Of a stretch of DNA of 64,000 nucleotides, positions 1 through 10,166 are shown one piece after another; positions within the stretch are counted from its first letter, which is position 1; each line of letters begins with the position of its first letter. Origin of the DNA: Cutibacterium porci (GTDB lineage: Bacteria; Actinomycetota; Actinomycetes; Propionibacteriales; Propionibacteriaceae); contig NZ_VUMG01000005.1 in NCBI RefSeq assembly GCF_009696315.1, forward strand, positions 1 through 64,000. Direction: 5' to 3'. Below the pieces are notes generated by a model. It ran no database searches. It was not told where the DNA came from and worked only from the letters and a program-made list of their open reading frames with translations. Position numbers and translations under genes: made by a program.

Positions 1-2
1 TC

Positions 3-1304
3 GGAGACACCGTCGAAGCCGACGAACCCCTACTTGAGGTGTCCACCGACAAGGTCGATACCGAAGTCCCCTCCCCCGCCTCCGGCACTCTGCTAGAGAT
101 CAAAGTTCCCGAAGACGAGGACGCCGAGGTCGGTGCCGTCCTAGCCATCATCGGCGACCCCTCTGCAGTCGGGTCGGCCCCCGAGCCTGCTAAGCCGTCG
201 GCTGAGCCTGCGGAAAAGGCGGAGCCTGAGCCGGTAAAGAGCGCTGCCGAGGAGGCTCCGGTTCCGGCTGCCCCGAAGCCCGCCGAGGCCCCGAAGCCCG
301 CGGGCACCAACGAAATCGCCCCGCGCGCCACTAACCCGTCCTCCGATGTCTACGTCACCCCGCTGGTGCGGAAATTAGCCCGGGAGAACAACGTCGATCT
401 GTCGACGATCACCGGTACCGGTGTTGGTGGCCGTATTCGTAAACAGGACGTGTTGGCCGCAGCCGGCAAGTCTGAAGAGATTCCCCCCGCTCCACCAGCA
501 CCTGCTGCTGTCCCTGCCCCGACGGCTCCGAAGCCGGCCGGGTCGGCCCGTAAGGCCGCTCAGGAGGTTTCCCCCGAGGCTGCTGCCCTGCGCGGCACCA
601 CCGAGAAGATGAGCCGTCTACGCAAGGTCATCGCGTCTCGGATGGTCGAGTCCCTGCAGGTCTCGGCTCAGCTGACTGCCACCGTCGAGGTGGACATGAC
701 CGCCATCTCCCGCATTCGCAAGGCCGAGAAGGCTGCTTTCAAGGCCCGCGAAGGCGTCGGCCTGTCGTACCTTCCTTTCATCACGAAGGCGGTTGTCGAG
801 GCCCTCAAGCAAAATCCGCGCTTCAACGCGAACATTGATACCGAAGCCGGGACGATCACCTACGGCTCTGCTGAGAACATTGGCATCGCTGTTGACACCC
901 CGCGTGGCCTGTTGGTTCCGGTCATCAAGAACGCCGGTGACCTCAATATCGCTGGGTTGGCCCACCAGATTGGCGATCTCGCAGCTCGTACTCGGGACAA
1001 TAAGGTCACTCCTGACGAATTGTCCGGCGGCACTTTCACCATCACCAACTACGGCTCGGCTGGTGCCCTCTTCGACACCCCAATCGTCAACCAGCCAGAG
1101 GTTGCCATTCTCGGCACCGGAGCCCTCGTGAAGCGCCCGGTCGTCGTCACCAACGAGTTCGGTGAAGACACCATCGCCATCCGCGACATGATGTATCTCT
1201 CGCTGTCCTACGACCACCGTCTCATTGACGGGGCCGTGGCGGCTCGCTTCCTATCGGGCATCAAGGCCCGTCTGGAAGAAGGAGATTTCGCTGGGGAGTT
1301 CTGA
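3..1304 (+). CDS. sucB: Dihydrolipoamide acyltransferase (E2), 5'-truncated by the window edge
   Basis: E2 core of a 2-oxoacid dehydrogenase complex, which moves acyl groups from lipoyl-lysine to CoA in the cytoplasm. The frame is open from base 3, so the true start lies upstream; the GTG at 39 falls inside the lipoyl domain (STDKVDTE holds the lipoylated Lys). Next come an Ala/Pro-rich linker, an E3-binding domain (about residues 105-145 counted from the GTG), a second linker and the catalytic domain ending in DHRLIDG with the catalytic His. Proximity to lipB and lipA matches the actinobacterial DlaT/SucB locus, where the protein may serve pyruvate dehydrogenase rather than 2-oxoglutarate dehydrogenase; the sequence does not decide. 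A second lipoyl domain may lie outside the window. Confidence 0.95.
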   Translation, partial: GDTVEADEPLLEVSTDKVDTEVPSPASGTLLEIKVPEDEDAEVGAVLAIIGDPSAVGSAPEPAKPSAEPAEKAEPEPVKSAAEEAPVPAAPKPAEAPKPAGTNEIAPRATNPSSDVYVTPLVRKLARENNVDLSTITGTGVGGRIRKQDVLAAAGKSEEIPPAPPAPAAVPAPTAPKPAGSARKAAQEVSPEAAALRGTTEKMSRLRKVIASRMVESLQVSAQLTATVEVDMTAISRIRKAEKAAFKAREGVGLSYLPFITKAVVEALKQNPRFNANIDTEAGTITYGSAENIGIAVDTPRGLLVPVIKNAGDLNIAGLAHQIGDLAARTRDNKVTPDELSGGTFTITNYGSAGALFDTPIVNQPEVAILGTGALVKRPVVVTNEFGEDTIAIRDMMYLSLSYDHRLIDGAVAARFLSGIKARLEEGDFAGEF

Positions 1305-1341
1305 CCTTCCCCCGGTAAGCCCAAAGGTTAACTCATAACAC

Positions 1342-1372
1342 GAACGAGGCGGTGTATCTCACCGCCTCGTTC
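1342..1372. terminator. Bidirectional hairpin terminator
   Basis: Perfect 13-bp stem (1342-1354 with 1360-1372) and a 5-base loop, between the ends of the convergent E2 and MFS genes. There is no long T tract on either side, so its efficiency is uncertain. Confidence 0.7.
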
Positions 1373-1397
1373 TGTGTGCCCGCTCAACATCCCAGTC

Positions 1398-2612
1398 TTA
1401 TTGGTCTCCTCCGACCCTGAGAATGACGGGGTCGCCAGCCTTGAAACGACTAGTAATCAAGGACAGCACGATGAGGACGATTTGCAAACCGACGTCGATG
1501 GCGACCATGCCTGGCAACCCTTGAGCCACCCCAGCAAGTTGGGGACCAATCGACGCGCCGATAAAGAGGAAGAAGGTAAATAATGCCGTCCCTACTCCGA
1601 CGTAGGGCACAGCGAAGGGCATGATCCCCTCGATCAGGGAAGGCCCGATGATTCCGACGGTGAACACAATGACGAACATGAGCACCACCCATGCCACCGA
1701 GCTGTCAGTCGCAAGTATCCCCAGGTTGGCCAGGGCCGACACCACTCCACACGCTGTAAGGCGAGTCGTCACCGAAACCCGGTGAATCCAGCTATTTGCT
1801 AGCAGCACGAGGATGACAGCTGGCAACCCGATAAGACTGACCCACTGTTTTCCGGCCCCTGACATCGGGGTGTACTGGAGGAAAGTGGTAAGCAAACCGA
1901 CGAAAGTACTCAGCATCGTCACGGTAGCCAGCAACAGGAGCACGGCCGGGACTTTGCTCAACACAGTCCGGAACGGGACGAGGATATTCGTCTCACCGAC
2001 CGCCGATCCCCGAACCGGCGGGATGATGAAGTACAGCACAACCCCGAGCGCAAGGAAAAGCACCGCCGAGACAACATAAACACCACGCCACCCGATGAGG
2101 AGTTTGACGCTTCCAGCGAATACCGGCCCTAGCGAAGCAGCTGCGAGGAATGAACTGGTCAACAAGGTGATCGTCAGGTTGCGTCGCTCGGGAGCGACGA
2201 CGACGGGGATGATGGCAAAGGCTGCCGGGCTGAAGCTGGCGGCTACCACTCCCTGCACCACTCGAAAACCGATGAGTGCACCGCCGGTGGGAGCAGCAGC
2301 CACCAGCCCGGCAGCGAGGGTTGAGAGCACTGCCGACGTGACGACGACCTTCGTCGGGCCGACTTTGTCAGCCAAGGTGCCCCACGCCAACAGGGCGAGC
2401 GCATAAGCAATGCCATACCCCGTCTGAGTCCATAACGCCAGGGACTCTCCGATGTGCATGTCGTGCACGAAGTCGTTGAACATCGGGATTACGCTGTAGA
2501 GCTGAGTCAACGTGACAAGCCCCATACAGACAAACACGACCATAATTGGGATATCCCGCTTGCCCTCCATGGGGTGCCGCTGCGTCGACATCGCAGGCTT
2601 ATCTGCCTCCAT
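1398..2612 (-). CDS. Major facilitator superfamily transporter (drug/metabolite efflux type)
   Basis: About 404 residues with about twelve hydrophobic segments. The loop after TM2 carries GTLADKVGPTKV, a good match to the MFS motif-A signature (GxLaDrxGrkxv), and the fold resembles the 12-TM DHA1 drug:proton antiporters. The ATG at 2612 is preferred because AAGGGA lies 7 bases upstream; a GTG at 2618 is too close to it. Monocistronic and convergent with the E2 gene. Nothing in the sequence identifies the substrate. Confidence 0.85.
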   Translation of the reverse strand: MEADKPAMSTQRHPMEGKRDIPIMVVFVCMGLVTLTQLYSVIPMFNDFVHDMHIGESLALWTQTGYGIAYALALLAWGTLADKVGPTKVVVTSAVLSTLAAGLVAAAPTGGALIGFRVVQGVVAASFSPAAFAIIPVVVAPERRNLTITLLTSSFLAAASLGPVFAGSVKLLIGWRGVYVVSAVLFLALGVVLYFIIPPVRGSAVGETNILVPFRTVLSKVPAVLLLLATVTMLSTFVGLLTTFLQYTPMSGAGKQWVSLIGLPAVILVLLANSWIHRVSVTTRLTACGVVSALANLGILATDSSVAWVVLMFVIVFTVGIIGPSLIEGIMPFAVPYVGVGTALFTFFLFIGASIGPQLAGVAQGLPGMVAIDVGLQIVLIVLSLITSRFKAGDPVILRVGGDQ

Positions 2613-2886
2613 ATCCACTTCCCTTCAGCTAATCTTCATGCAGGCTACTCTTCGCCCATGCCCTGGGACGACAGGCCGAGAAGGCTCCAAAACACCCCCG
2701 ACGACCTGAGGACTTTAGCTCCTAAGAGCCATGGCACAAAACAAGACTGCTACCGCGCAGAGCCCTGCGCTGGCGATATGTGGAGCACACTCGATGGGCA
2801 GGGCAAAGCTGCAGGAAAACTTCGAAATGCCCCGGTCATGGCGACCACAGCATCCCATCGCGGCAGCGACACTATGATCACAAGAT

Positions 2887-3708
2887 GTGATGCAGCAAGA
2901 TTCCCCTACGCCTCAGCCCCATACCCCGCAGATGGTTGACGGGGTGATGCCCCGCGGCTGGGTTGACCACCCAGCGGGACTGCAATTCGAGTATGTAGGA
3001 ATCGCGGATAACCCACCCACCCGCACCGAATACAACGAATGTTGGGACCATCAGCGCGCAGTTCATGCCGAGGTGTCGTCCCACCAACGTCCCAATACCG
3101 TCATTTACGTCGAGCATGATCCCGTCTACACAGCCGGACGTCGTACCCGTCAAGAGGCTTATCCTTTTGACGGCACGCCGGTCATCCCAGTGGATCGAGG
3201 CGGCGAAATAACGTGGCATGGCCCAGGCCAACTCGTCGGTTACCCAATTGTCTTCTTGCAGCGCGGAATCGGTGTCGTCGACTACGTGCGCCGGGTTGAG
3301 GAATCCATCATTCGCTTAGTTGCCGAATACGGGTTACATGCCGGGCGAGTGCCGGGGCGAACCGGCGTCTGGTTTCCTTCTGACGGAATCGGCCCAGAGC
3401 GAAAAGTGTGCGCGATAGGCATTCGTGTCTCGCGCCAGACAGCTATGCACGGTTTTGCTCTCAATATCGACCCCGACACTGCTGGTTTCGACAACATCAT
3501 TCCATGCGGGATTTCTGACGCCGATGTCACGAGCATGGCGCGGGAACTGAGGCGTCTACACGGCCCCGACGCTGAAATTCCCTCAATGCTCGACGTGGCT
3601 AGCAACCTCGAACCCATTCTCACTGAGATGATGTCTTTTCAGCCTTATGAGATGAGCCCCGACATCCCGCGTCGCGAACACCCAGCGTTCTTGCATCCTA
3701 TGTCGTGA
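2887..3708 (+). CDS. lipB: Octanoyl-[acyl-carrier-protein]:protein transferase
   Basis: Transfers octanoyl groups from octanoyl-ACP to lipoyl domains of E2 and related subunits, the first step of lipoate assembly; LipA then inserts sulfur. Diagnostic features are AGRR, RGGEITWHGPGQL, the catalytic Lys of KVCAIGI (about residue 173), HGFALN and the catalytic Cys of IIPCGI (about residue 207). The N-terminus is about 30 residues longer than the core. No ribosome-binding site precedes the GTG at 2887 or the ATG at 2890, so a later start (ATG near 2932 or 2950) is possible. It is separated from lipA by a copper module. Confidence 0.95.
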   Translation: MMQQDSPTPQPHTPQMVDGVMPRGWVDHPAGLQFEYVGIADNPPTRTEYNECWDHQRAVHAEVSSHQRPNTVIYVEHDPVYTAGRRTRQEAYPFDGTPVIPVDRGGEITWHGPGQLVGYPIVFLQRGIGVVDYVRRVEESIIRLVAEYGLHAGRVPGRTGVWFPSDGIGPERKVCAIGIRVSRQTAMHGFALNIDPDTAGFDNIIPCGISDADVTSMARELRRLHGPDAEIPSMLDVASNLEPILTEMMSFQPYEMSPDIPRREHPAFLHPMS

Positions 3709-3763
3709 CCGTGTCCGTACCCTCGGCTACAGTTCCCCCTACCTCGCCCTAAAGGAGATGTCG

Positions 3764-5701
3764 GTGACGTATCCCAGCCGCGCTCGCACCACTGGCCCAC
3801 TGCTAGCGGCCACCGGTGTCGTCATGGCCACCGTCGCCGCAATAATTGGACGGCTTCGTCCTCTGGAACCTCGTCTGCTGGGCAGGGAAAACCCCGATGT
3901 TCTCACGAGCGTCCTGCACGCTGTAGTCGGAACCCTGTTTTGGACAGCCCTGGTATGGACGTTGGCCGAGCTCATTCGCGCCACGTTATGCTCGCCGCAC
4001 CGAGAAGTCGTCGATCCCAGCCATACTCGCGGCCGTCGAGCATGGCTTGCGGCACAGATGTGGACCGTGCTGGCTCTCCTGATGGTCCCCCTAGAATCTG
4101 CTGATTCTGCCGGCTTGGCCTTCGAGCAGGTCGTTTTCGATATTCCGACTTACATCACGTCGACCCCGTCTGTCGCCGCCTGGTTCGGCGTCGCAATCTT
4201 GGGACTAGTGGTCGGCCTGCTCGCACTTGTGACGACCCATCTAGGCGGTCTCGTGATGGCCAGTTTGGTGACGGTCCTCGCAGCATTGCCCGTTCCCATC
4301 ACGGGGGCGATTTCGGTTGGCCTCAACCACGACTTCGCTACCGACGCTGGGGCATGGGCTACCGTGGGGATGATCATCGCCGCCGCCTGCATCCTCGTCG
4401 AGGTCCTTGATGGCCCCCGCCCGGCCATCATCAACCGCCTCATCTGGGTGCAACGCGTCGGTACCGTCATAGCGTTGGCCGGAAGCATCGTCGTGACTTG
4501 GCATGGCCAGGCTGGACACCCGTTGGTTTCTGATCGATGGGGCGTGGCCCGCATCATTCTGATCGTCGCTACAACCATATGGGTCATCATCACCTGGCTA
4601 CCACATACCACGGTGCTGAGCTGGCTTGGAATGACGATGGTCGCCGTCATTGTCACCGTGACCGGAGCCGCACAGCAGCTCGTGCCACCGCGCTACCTCA
4701 TTGGTCAAACCCCAGCTGTCAATTATCTCGGTTATGAACTACCGCGTCCGCCGACAGCCGCTATCCTGCTGGCCCCTGGCCGGCCCAACATTGGTTTCTG
4801 GGCACTGTCGGTCCTCGCAATCGTGGGCTATTGCATCGCCGTGAGCACCGTCAAACGTCGTGGCGAAACCTGGTCTGGGGCTCGTACCGGGTCGTGGATC
4901 GGGGCGTGGGTCGTGGTGGTGTATTTAGCCAGCGCTGGACTGTGGGAGTACTCCTCAATGCAGTTCAGCTGGCACATGTTGGTTCATATGACCTTCAACA
5001 TGCTGGTTCCCGCTCTCCTGGTGCTGGGAGCGCCCGTCACCCTCCTCAAAGCGGTGTTGCGCAGCGCAGACCAGATCAATGACGATCTCAACGGACCTCA
5101 GGATTGTCTCGTAGCGGTGCTGGAGTGGCGTCCCACCAAGATCCTGTTTGGCCCTTTCGCTGCTTGGATCGTCTTTATTGCCAGCTTCTACCTCGTCTAT
5201 TTCACCCCGGTATTCGGCTACCTTATGCGCTACCACTGGGGGCACCAATGGATGCTTCTGCATTTCATGATGGCCGGTTTCATGCTCTTTGAATACGTCA
5301 TAGGACTAGACGATTTACCAGCGTCGTTACCCCACATTGGGCGACTGGGATTTGTCATTACGGCTATGCCCTTCCACTCGTTCTTCGCCGTCATAACAAT
5401 GAATGCCCACCAAATCATAGGCAAAGACTTTTATGAGGCGCTGTCGATTCCATGGGTTCCTAATCTTCATGATGACCAGAACCTCGGTGGCCAGATCACC
5501 TGGGCCACCGGCGAGATCCCGATGGCGCTAGTCCTCATCGCGCTATGCGTACAGTGGTTCGTCTCGGATCGACGCGACCAACGACGGGTTGACGCCTCAG
5601 AAGATGCCAGCCTCGACGAATCATTGGCGGCCTACAATGAGATGCTTGCCCGAATGGCTGGACAGGAGATCACGCAGGACAATCCGGACCATAAATCATG
5701 A
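3764..5701 (+). CDS. CtaG-type cytochrome oxidase assembly / copper membrane protein
   Basis: Large polytopic membrane protein of about 645 residues. The C-terminal half (about residues 390-600) matches the CtaG family (PF09678), with the WHMLVHMTFNMLVPALLV segment and His-rich helices (YHWGHQWMLLHFMM; MPFHSF). The N-terminal half holds about nine further helices and resembles the CopD-like domain often fused to CtaG. Family members deliver copper to the oxidase CuB site or handle copper at the membrane. Start: an ATG at 3758 lies directly against AAAGGAG, whereas the in-frame GTG at 3764 is 6 bases from it and is preferred. The stop overlaps the copA start by 4 bases, implying translational coupling. 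Confidence 0.88.
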   Translation: MTYPSRARTTGPLLAATGVVMATVAAIIGRLRPLEPRLLGRENPDVLTSVLHAVVGTLFWTALVWTLAELIRATLCSPHREVVDPSHTRGRRAWLAAQMWTVLALLMVPLESADSAGLAFEQVVFDIPTYITSTPSVAAWFGVAILGLVVGLLALVTTHLGGLVMASLVTVLAALPVPITGAISVGLNHDFATDAGAWATVGMIIAAACILVEVLDGPRPAIINRLIWVQRVGTVIALAGSIVVTWHGQAGHPLVSDRWGVARIILIVATTIWVIITWLPHTTVLSWLGMTMVAVIVTVTGAAQQLVPPRYLIGQTPAVNYLGYELPRPPTAAILLAPGRPNIGFWALSVLAIVGYCIAVSTVKRRGETWSGARTGSWIGAWVVVVYLASAGLWEYSSMQFSWHMLVHMTFNMLVPALLVLGAPVTLLKAVLRSADQINDDLNGPQDCLVAVLEWRPTKILFGPFAAWIVFIASFYLVYFTPVFGYLMRYHWGHQWMLLHFMMAGFMLFEYVIGLDDLPASLPHIGRLGFVITAMPFHSFFAVITMNAHQIIGKDFYEALSIPWVPNLHDDQNLGGQITWATGEIPMALVLIALCVQWFVSDRRDQRRVDASEDASLDESLAAYNEMLARMAGQEITQDNPDHKS

Positions 5702-7941
5702 CCTCAACAACCGTAGATCTCCCAGATAAGGAACAATCCGTTCTCCATCCTCCAGTACAATTGCAGATCGGCGGAATGACCTGCGCAGCGTGCGCCACAA
5801 CAATCGAAAAGCGGCTTTCTCGTATTGAAGGGGTACACGCAAGCGTCAATTTCGTCTCGGAGCGGGCAACAGTGACTGGCATTGACGTTGAGCACGCGAT
5901 TGCCGCCGTCAACGATGTTGGCTACACCGCAGCTTTGCTTTCTGACGTTGATCTTGCAGCCGAGGCCGAGCGTCGCATCACCATGCTGAGACGGCGCCTC
6001 ATTGTGGCTGTTCTACTGACCCTGCCCCTCATGGACATTGGCCTAGTCTTAGCTCTAGAGCCACAGTTACGATTCCCCGCATGGGACTGGCTACTCGTCG
6101 CCCTCTCCCTACCGGTGGTTTTCTGGTCAGCGTGGCCTTTTCACAAGGCGACGTGGTCAAATCTGCGTCACGGTATGACCTCGATGGACACCTTGGTCTC
6201 GCTAGGAGTGTTGTCCTCCTTCGGATGGTCACTGATCGCCATCGTCATTGGCGCTCAGGATCACGAGGGCTACTGGTTAGGCTATGGCATTACTCCGGCG
6301 GGGGCTGACACCCTCTACCTTGACGTCGCCGCCGGGGTAACGTGTTTTCTGCTAGCCGGGCGCTACTTTGAGGCCCGCGCCAAAAGGTCAGCGCGATCTG
6401 TGCTCATGGCTTTGGGACAACTCGCTGCCAAGAACGCTCGGGTACTGCGCGACGGCGTCGAAACCGTCATTCCTGTTGAGCAGCTGAGCACGAGCGATCT
6501 GTTCGTCGCCCGGTCCGGGGAGACCCTGCCCGCCGATGGCGTAGTCGTTGAGGGATCCTCCAGCATTGATGCATCAATGATGACCGGCGAACCGATACCC
6601 ACCGACGTCACTATCGGGTCGACAATACTCGGCGGAACGATGAATCTCACCGGTCGGATCGTGGTCAGGGCTACCGGAGTTGGTGCCCACAGTCAGCTTG
6701 CCCACATGGCGGTGCTGGCCGAAGAAGCCCAAGCGCGCAAAGCGAACGTCCAGCGTCTGGTCGACAAGATCGTCGAGATCTTCGTGCCCGCAGTTCTTGC
6801 CATTGTCGTCTTAACCTTCTTCGGCTGGTGGATCACCGGAGTTGGCACCCGGCACGCCCTGTCAGCGGCTCTGTCGGTACTCGTTATCGCTTGTCCGTGT
6901 GCGCTTGGTTTAGCAACGCCGACTGCTCTCATGGTCGGGGTCGGGCGCGGTGGTCAATTGGGCATCCTCATTAAAGGGCCCGAAGCTTTGGAAGCGTCCG
7001 GTCGCATCGACACCGTGGTCTTCGATAAAACCGGCACTGTGACGAGCGGGGACATGACTCTCGTCACAACTATCCCCGTTGACGGGCACAACGTCGACCG
7101 CGCCCTTCGTTACGCGGCTGCCCTTGACCAACACTCCACTCACCCTGTGGCCAAAGCTGTGGTAGCTGCCGCCGAGCAGACCATTCCAGCGTGCCCCAGC
7201 CCCCGCACCATCGCTGGGCGAGGTGTCATTGGCGATGTTGAGGGGCACCATGTCATGGTTGGTAACCGCGCTTTTCTCGCTGAGGGAAATATCGAGGTTC
7301 CCGATAAGCTGAACCACATAGTCCTTGAGGCAGCCACGGAGGGACGCTCCACCGCCCTCGTAGCGATCGATGGCCAGGTCGCAGCTGCCCTCGTTGTCGC
7401 CGACACCGTCAAGCCTGAGGCGCCAGAAGTCATCGCCCAGCTTAAAGCCATGGGGTTACGAACTGTCCTGCTCACTGGTGACTCGAAAGCTGCTGCCGAA
7501 GCCGTCGGGACACAGCTTGGCATCGACGAGGTACTAGCCGAGGTGCTTCCCACCGATAAAGCCGACATCGTCGAGGGCCTTCGCGCCAAAGGTCACGTGG
7601 TAGCCATGGTCGGTGACGGCATTAACGACGCCGCCGCGCTGGCCAGCTCCGATCTCGGCATGGCGCTCGTTAGCGGTACTGATATCGCAATGCGCAGCGC
7701 CGATATTATCTGCGTGCGTCATCATCTTGGTGTCGTTGTTGACGCCATTGGGCTGTCCAGACGCACCCTGAGAACCATCCAAGGCAACCTTGCATGGGCT
7801 TTCATATACAACATCGCTGCGATACCGATCGCGGCCGCTGGTCTCCTAAACCCACTGATATCCGGGCTTGCCATGAGCCTTTCAAGCCTCTTTGTCGTCG
7901 TCCATTCGCTGAGACTTCGCAACTTCGGTACACGCAGTTAA
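5698..7941 (+). CDS. copA: Copper-translocating P1B-type ATPase
   Basis: Exports monovalent copper across the cytoplasmic membrane using ATP. One N-terminal heavy-metal-associated domain has GMTCAAC (about residues 22-28). Then follow the actuator TGEP motif (about 295), the transmembrane metal motif CPC, the phosphorylation site DKTGT (Asp about 443), the HP motif STHPVAKA (about 480), GDGIND (about 638) and the C-terminal MSLSS, which matches the MxxSS of Cu(I) pumps. The full 747-residue length is normal. The start overlaps the CtaG-type gene by ATGA, so the two are probably co-translated. No CsoR or CopY regulator gene is adjacent. Confidence 0.96.
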   Translation: MTSTTVDLPDKEQSVLHPPVQLQIGGMTCAACATTIEKRLSRIEGVHASVNFVSERATVTGIDVEHAIAAVNDVGYTAALLSDVDLAAEAERRITMLRRRLIVAVLLTLPLMDIGLVLALEPQLRFPAWDWLLVALSLPVVFWSAWPFHKATWSNLRHGMTSMDTLVSLGVLSSFGWSLIAIVIGAQDHEGYWLGYGITPAGADTLYLDVAAGVTCFLLAGRYFEARAKRSARSVLMALGQLAAKNARVLRDGVETVIPVEQLSTSDLFVARSGETLPADGVVVEGSSSIDASMMTGEPIPTDVTIGSTILGGTMNLTGRIVVRATGVGAHSQLAHMAVLAEEAQARKANVQRLVDKIVEIFVPAVLAIVVLTFFGWWITGVGTRHALSAALSVLVIACPCALGLATPTALMVGVGRGGQLGILIKGPEALEASGRIDTVVFDKTGTVTSGDMTLVTTIPVDGHNVDRALRYAAALDQHSTHPVAKAVVAAAEQTIPACPSPRTIAGRGVIGDVEGHHVMVGNRAFLAEGNIEVPDKLNHIVLEAATEGRSTALVAIDGQVAAALVVADTVKPEAPEVIAQLKAMGLRTVLLTGDSKAAAEAVGTQLGIDEVLAEVLPTDKADIVEGLRAKGHVVAMVGDGINDAAALASSDLGMALVSGTDIAMRSADIICVRHHLGVVVDAIGLSRRTLRTIQGNLAWAFIYNIAAIPIAAAGLLNPLISGLAMSLSSLFVVVHSLRLRNFGTRS

Positions 7942-7951
7942 ACTGGCCGAC

Positions 7952-8944
7952 GTGAGTGTCGAAGCAGACGGTAGGAAGCTCCTCCGAGTTGAGGTCAAGA
8001 ATTCCCAGACGCCCATCGAGGACAAACCCCGCTGGATCAGGACCAGGGCCACTATGGGCCCGGAGTACCGCGACATGCGTCGCCGTATGGTCGATGGAGA
8101 CCTGCATACCGTGTGTCAAGAGGCTGGTTGCCCCAACATCTTCGAGTGCTGGGAGGACCGGGAGGCCACCTTCCTCATCGGCGGCGACCACTGCACCCGT
8201 CGTTGCGACTTTTGCCAGATCGAATCGGCCAAGCCAGAAGGGTACGACACCGACGAACCGCGTCGCGTCGCAGACTCCGTCAAACAGATGGGACTGCGCT
8301 ATGCCACTGTGACATCGGTGTGCCGCGACGACCTCGACGACGAGGGCGCTTGGCTATGCGCCGAAACGATCCGTCAGATCCACCAGGTGAATCCCGGCGT
8401 TGGCGTCGAGATGCTCGCCCAAGATTTTTCCGGCAAACAGGACCTCCTTGACGTCGTCTTCGAGGCGCGCCCGGAGGTCTTCGGTCACAACCTTGAGACC
8501 GTCCCCCGCATCTTCAAGCGTATTCGCCCCGGGTTCCGCTACGACCGTTCACTGGCCGTCTTGAGCTCTGCTCACGATGCCGGTCTCATCACCAAGTCAA
8601 ATCTCATTCTCGGCATGGGCGAGACTCGCGAGGAGATCTCGGAAGCCATGCAGGCTCTGCATGACGCCAACACTGACCTGCTCACTATCACCCAGTACCT
8701 GCGCCCAAACGCCTACCTGCACCCCATTGACCGTTGGGTGACCCCACAGGAGTTCGATGAGTTAGCCGGCGAGGCCCGTGACATTGGATTTGTCGGCGTA
8801 ATGAGCGGACCACTTGTGCGATCCTCCTACCGGGCCGGACGCCTCTATCGGCAGGCCATGGAAGCTCGTGGCGAGCGCCCAGTGACGATCGTGACCGGGT
8901 ACCGCGACGGTGCGCAACCCGCACCGTTCGCAGCTAAGAAGTGA
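7952..8944 (+). CDS. lipA: Lipoyl synthase (radical SAM)
   Basis: Radical SAM enzyme that inserts two sulfur atoms into protein-bound octanoyl chains to form lipoyl groups. It shows both cluster motifs: the auxiliary cluster Cys of [12 protein letters not shown] (55, 60, 66) and the radical [11 protein letters not shown] (81, 85, 88). The C-terminal RSSYRAG serine ligand is also present. The length of 330 residues is normal. The gene starts with GTG 10 bases after copA, so it is probably read through from the copper genes. It works with LipB (2887-3708). Confidence 0.97.
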   Translation: MSVEADGRKLLRVEVKNSQTPIEDKPRWIRTRATMGPEYRDMRRRMVDGDLHTVCQEAGCPNIFECWEDREATFLIGGDHCTRRCDFCQIESAKPEGYDTDEPRRVADSVKQMGLRYATVTSVCRDDLDDEGAWLCAETIRQIHQVNPGVGVEMLAQDFSGKQDLLDVVFEARPEVFGHNLETVPRIFKRIRPGFRYDRSLAVLSSAHDAGLITKSNLILGMGETREEISEAMQALHDANTDLLTITQYLRPNAYLHPIDRWVTPQEFDELAGEARDIGFVGVMSGPLVRSSYRAGRLYRQAMEARGERPVTIVTGYRDGAQPAPFAAKK

Positions 8945-9269
8945 CGTGCAGCTGAGGTAGCGCATCTGGAGTGAAGGGCTGCCCCATCCGCGTGACAGGG
9001 CAACCAACTGGCTCTTCACGAAAGTCAGGCAGTGGGCGTTCACTGAGCATTTCCGGTAAATGCGTACGCGGTATTTCAGCTCATACCGACTGTATCGGCT
9101 TAGCCAGTTCGTAGCCTCAGCTCGACTAGTCCACCCATGGGTGCGTAAATACCCCGAATATCGACGGGCCCAAGATTTGCTGCGCTAGACCCCGTCAAGT
9201 GACCCATAGCTGCGGTACGTTCACATTGTCTCGACCGAGACACTCAGAACTAGTACACCGGAGAACCCC
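8945..9269. other. Intergenic region upstream of CAMP factor
   Basis: No gene recognised. It contains a perfect 12-bp palindrome CACCCATGGGTG at 9132-9143, about 130 bases before the CAMP-factor start, which could be a protein-binding site. A 48-codon open frame from GTG near 8971 has no recognisable features and was not called. Confidence 0.4.
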
Positions 9270-10076
9270 ATGAAGAAGACCTGTCTTGTGACTCCTCTCC
9301 TCGTCGGTGCGATGCTCATGCCTGCAGCGCTGTCGACCCCCAGTGCGCATGCTGTCGAACCAACGGCGACCGTCTCGACGGCAACCAGCGCTCATGCGCT
9401 GTCGGCCAGCGATGCCCGTCATACCTTGCAGCTTCTGGATGCGCGCATTGCGTCCCTCCAGTCAATGCAGAAGGCTTTCCCTGGTTCCGACTACTCCGAT
9501 CAAATCCGTGACCTCCTCAAAACCGCCTTCGACCTGCGTGGCCTTATCGAGACCATCGCCCATGGCGGCATTCCGTTCTATGACCCGGCAACGATCATGC
9601 CGCGGGTCAAGCTCGTTGCCACTACGGTTGACACTATTCACACTGCTACGACCACTCTCCAAAATAAGGTTCGCCCAGCACACGTCGAACTTGGTCTCGA
9701 GGTGACTAAAGCCGTTCTGCTCACCATTAACCCGGCATCGACCGCCAAGGAGCTTGACGCTGAGGCCAGTGCTCTCAAGGCACGCCTTGCCAAGGTGTCG
9801 CAGTACCCCGACCTCACCCCGAATGATGTCGCCACCATTTATGTGCGTGCCAATTTTGGAAAGACGATTTGGCAGGTGCGTGCCAACCGCGACAAGTACA
9901 TCCTTGGCCATAAGAGCGCCGCAGTGTACAAGACGCTCAACGGTGCCATCACTAAGGCCGTCGGCGTCAAGCTTGATCCGAAAGCGACCGTCGGAAAGAT
10001 CCAAGCTGCACGTACTGATCTTCTTGCGGCCTACCAGACGGCGCTCCACGCCCCTGACGTCAAGAAGACTGCCTGA
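9270..10076 (+). CDS. CAMP factor (secreted pore-forming co-haemolysin)
   Basis: Secreted protein of 268 residues with a Sec signal peptide: KK n-region, hydrophobic core, cleavage predicted after AHA at residue 28. The mature part is a helical CAMP-factor domain (PF07373), recognised from the LDARIASLQSMQ and DLRGLIETI region and the 267-residue size typical of C. acnes CAMP factors. CAMP factors increase lysis of sphingomyelinase-treated cells and bind immunoglobulin Fc in streptococci; C. acnes carries five paralogues. From recalled gene order this is probably the copy called CAMP2, but the sequence alone does not prove it. Start supported by CGGAG 7-8 bases upstream. Single gene, ending at a strong hairpin. 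Confidence 0.92.
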   Translation: MKKTCLVTPLLVGAMLMPAALSTPSAHAVEPTATVSTATSAHALSASDARHTLQLLDARIASLQSMQKAFPGSDYSDQIRDLLKTAFDLRGLIETIAHGGIPFYDPATIMPRVKLVATTVDTIHTATTTLQNKVRPAHVELGLEVTKAVLLTINPASTAKELDAEASALKARLAKVSQYPDLTPNDVATIYVRANFGKTIWQVRANRDKYILGHKSAAVYKTLNGAITKAVGVKLDPKATVGKIQAARTDLLAAYQTALHAPDVKKTA

Positions 10077-10091
10077 ATTTAAATTCATAGT

Positions 10092-10130
10092 CGGTGCCTT
10101 GCCCACCCATGTGTGGGCGAGGCACCGTTT
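10092..10130. terminator. Intrinsic terminator of CAMP factor (also end of VWA operon)
   Basis: A 15-bp stem (10092-10106 with 10113-10127, one G-T pair) with a 6-base loop, followed by TTT on the plus strand. It lies between convergent transcripts. Confidence 0.85.
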
Positions 10131-10166
10131 CCGTGTATAGCGAGAGGCCTTAGCCAATGGTGCGCA

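Noticed and set aside
618-1217. Antisense open frame of 199 codons opposite the E2 gene
   Set aside because: Shadow of the real E2 catalytic domain; no start signal and no recognisable domain.
8971-9117. Small open frame of 48 codons after lipA
   Set aside because: No ribosome-binding site and no recognisable sequence; the length is within chance.
9462-10157. Antisense open frame of 231 codons over the CAMP-factor gene
   Set aside because: The plus strand has a signal peptide, ribosome-binding site and terminator; the antisense frame has none.
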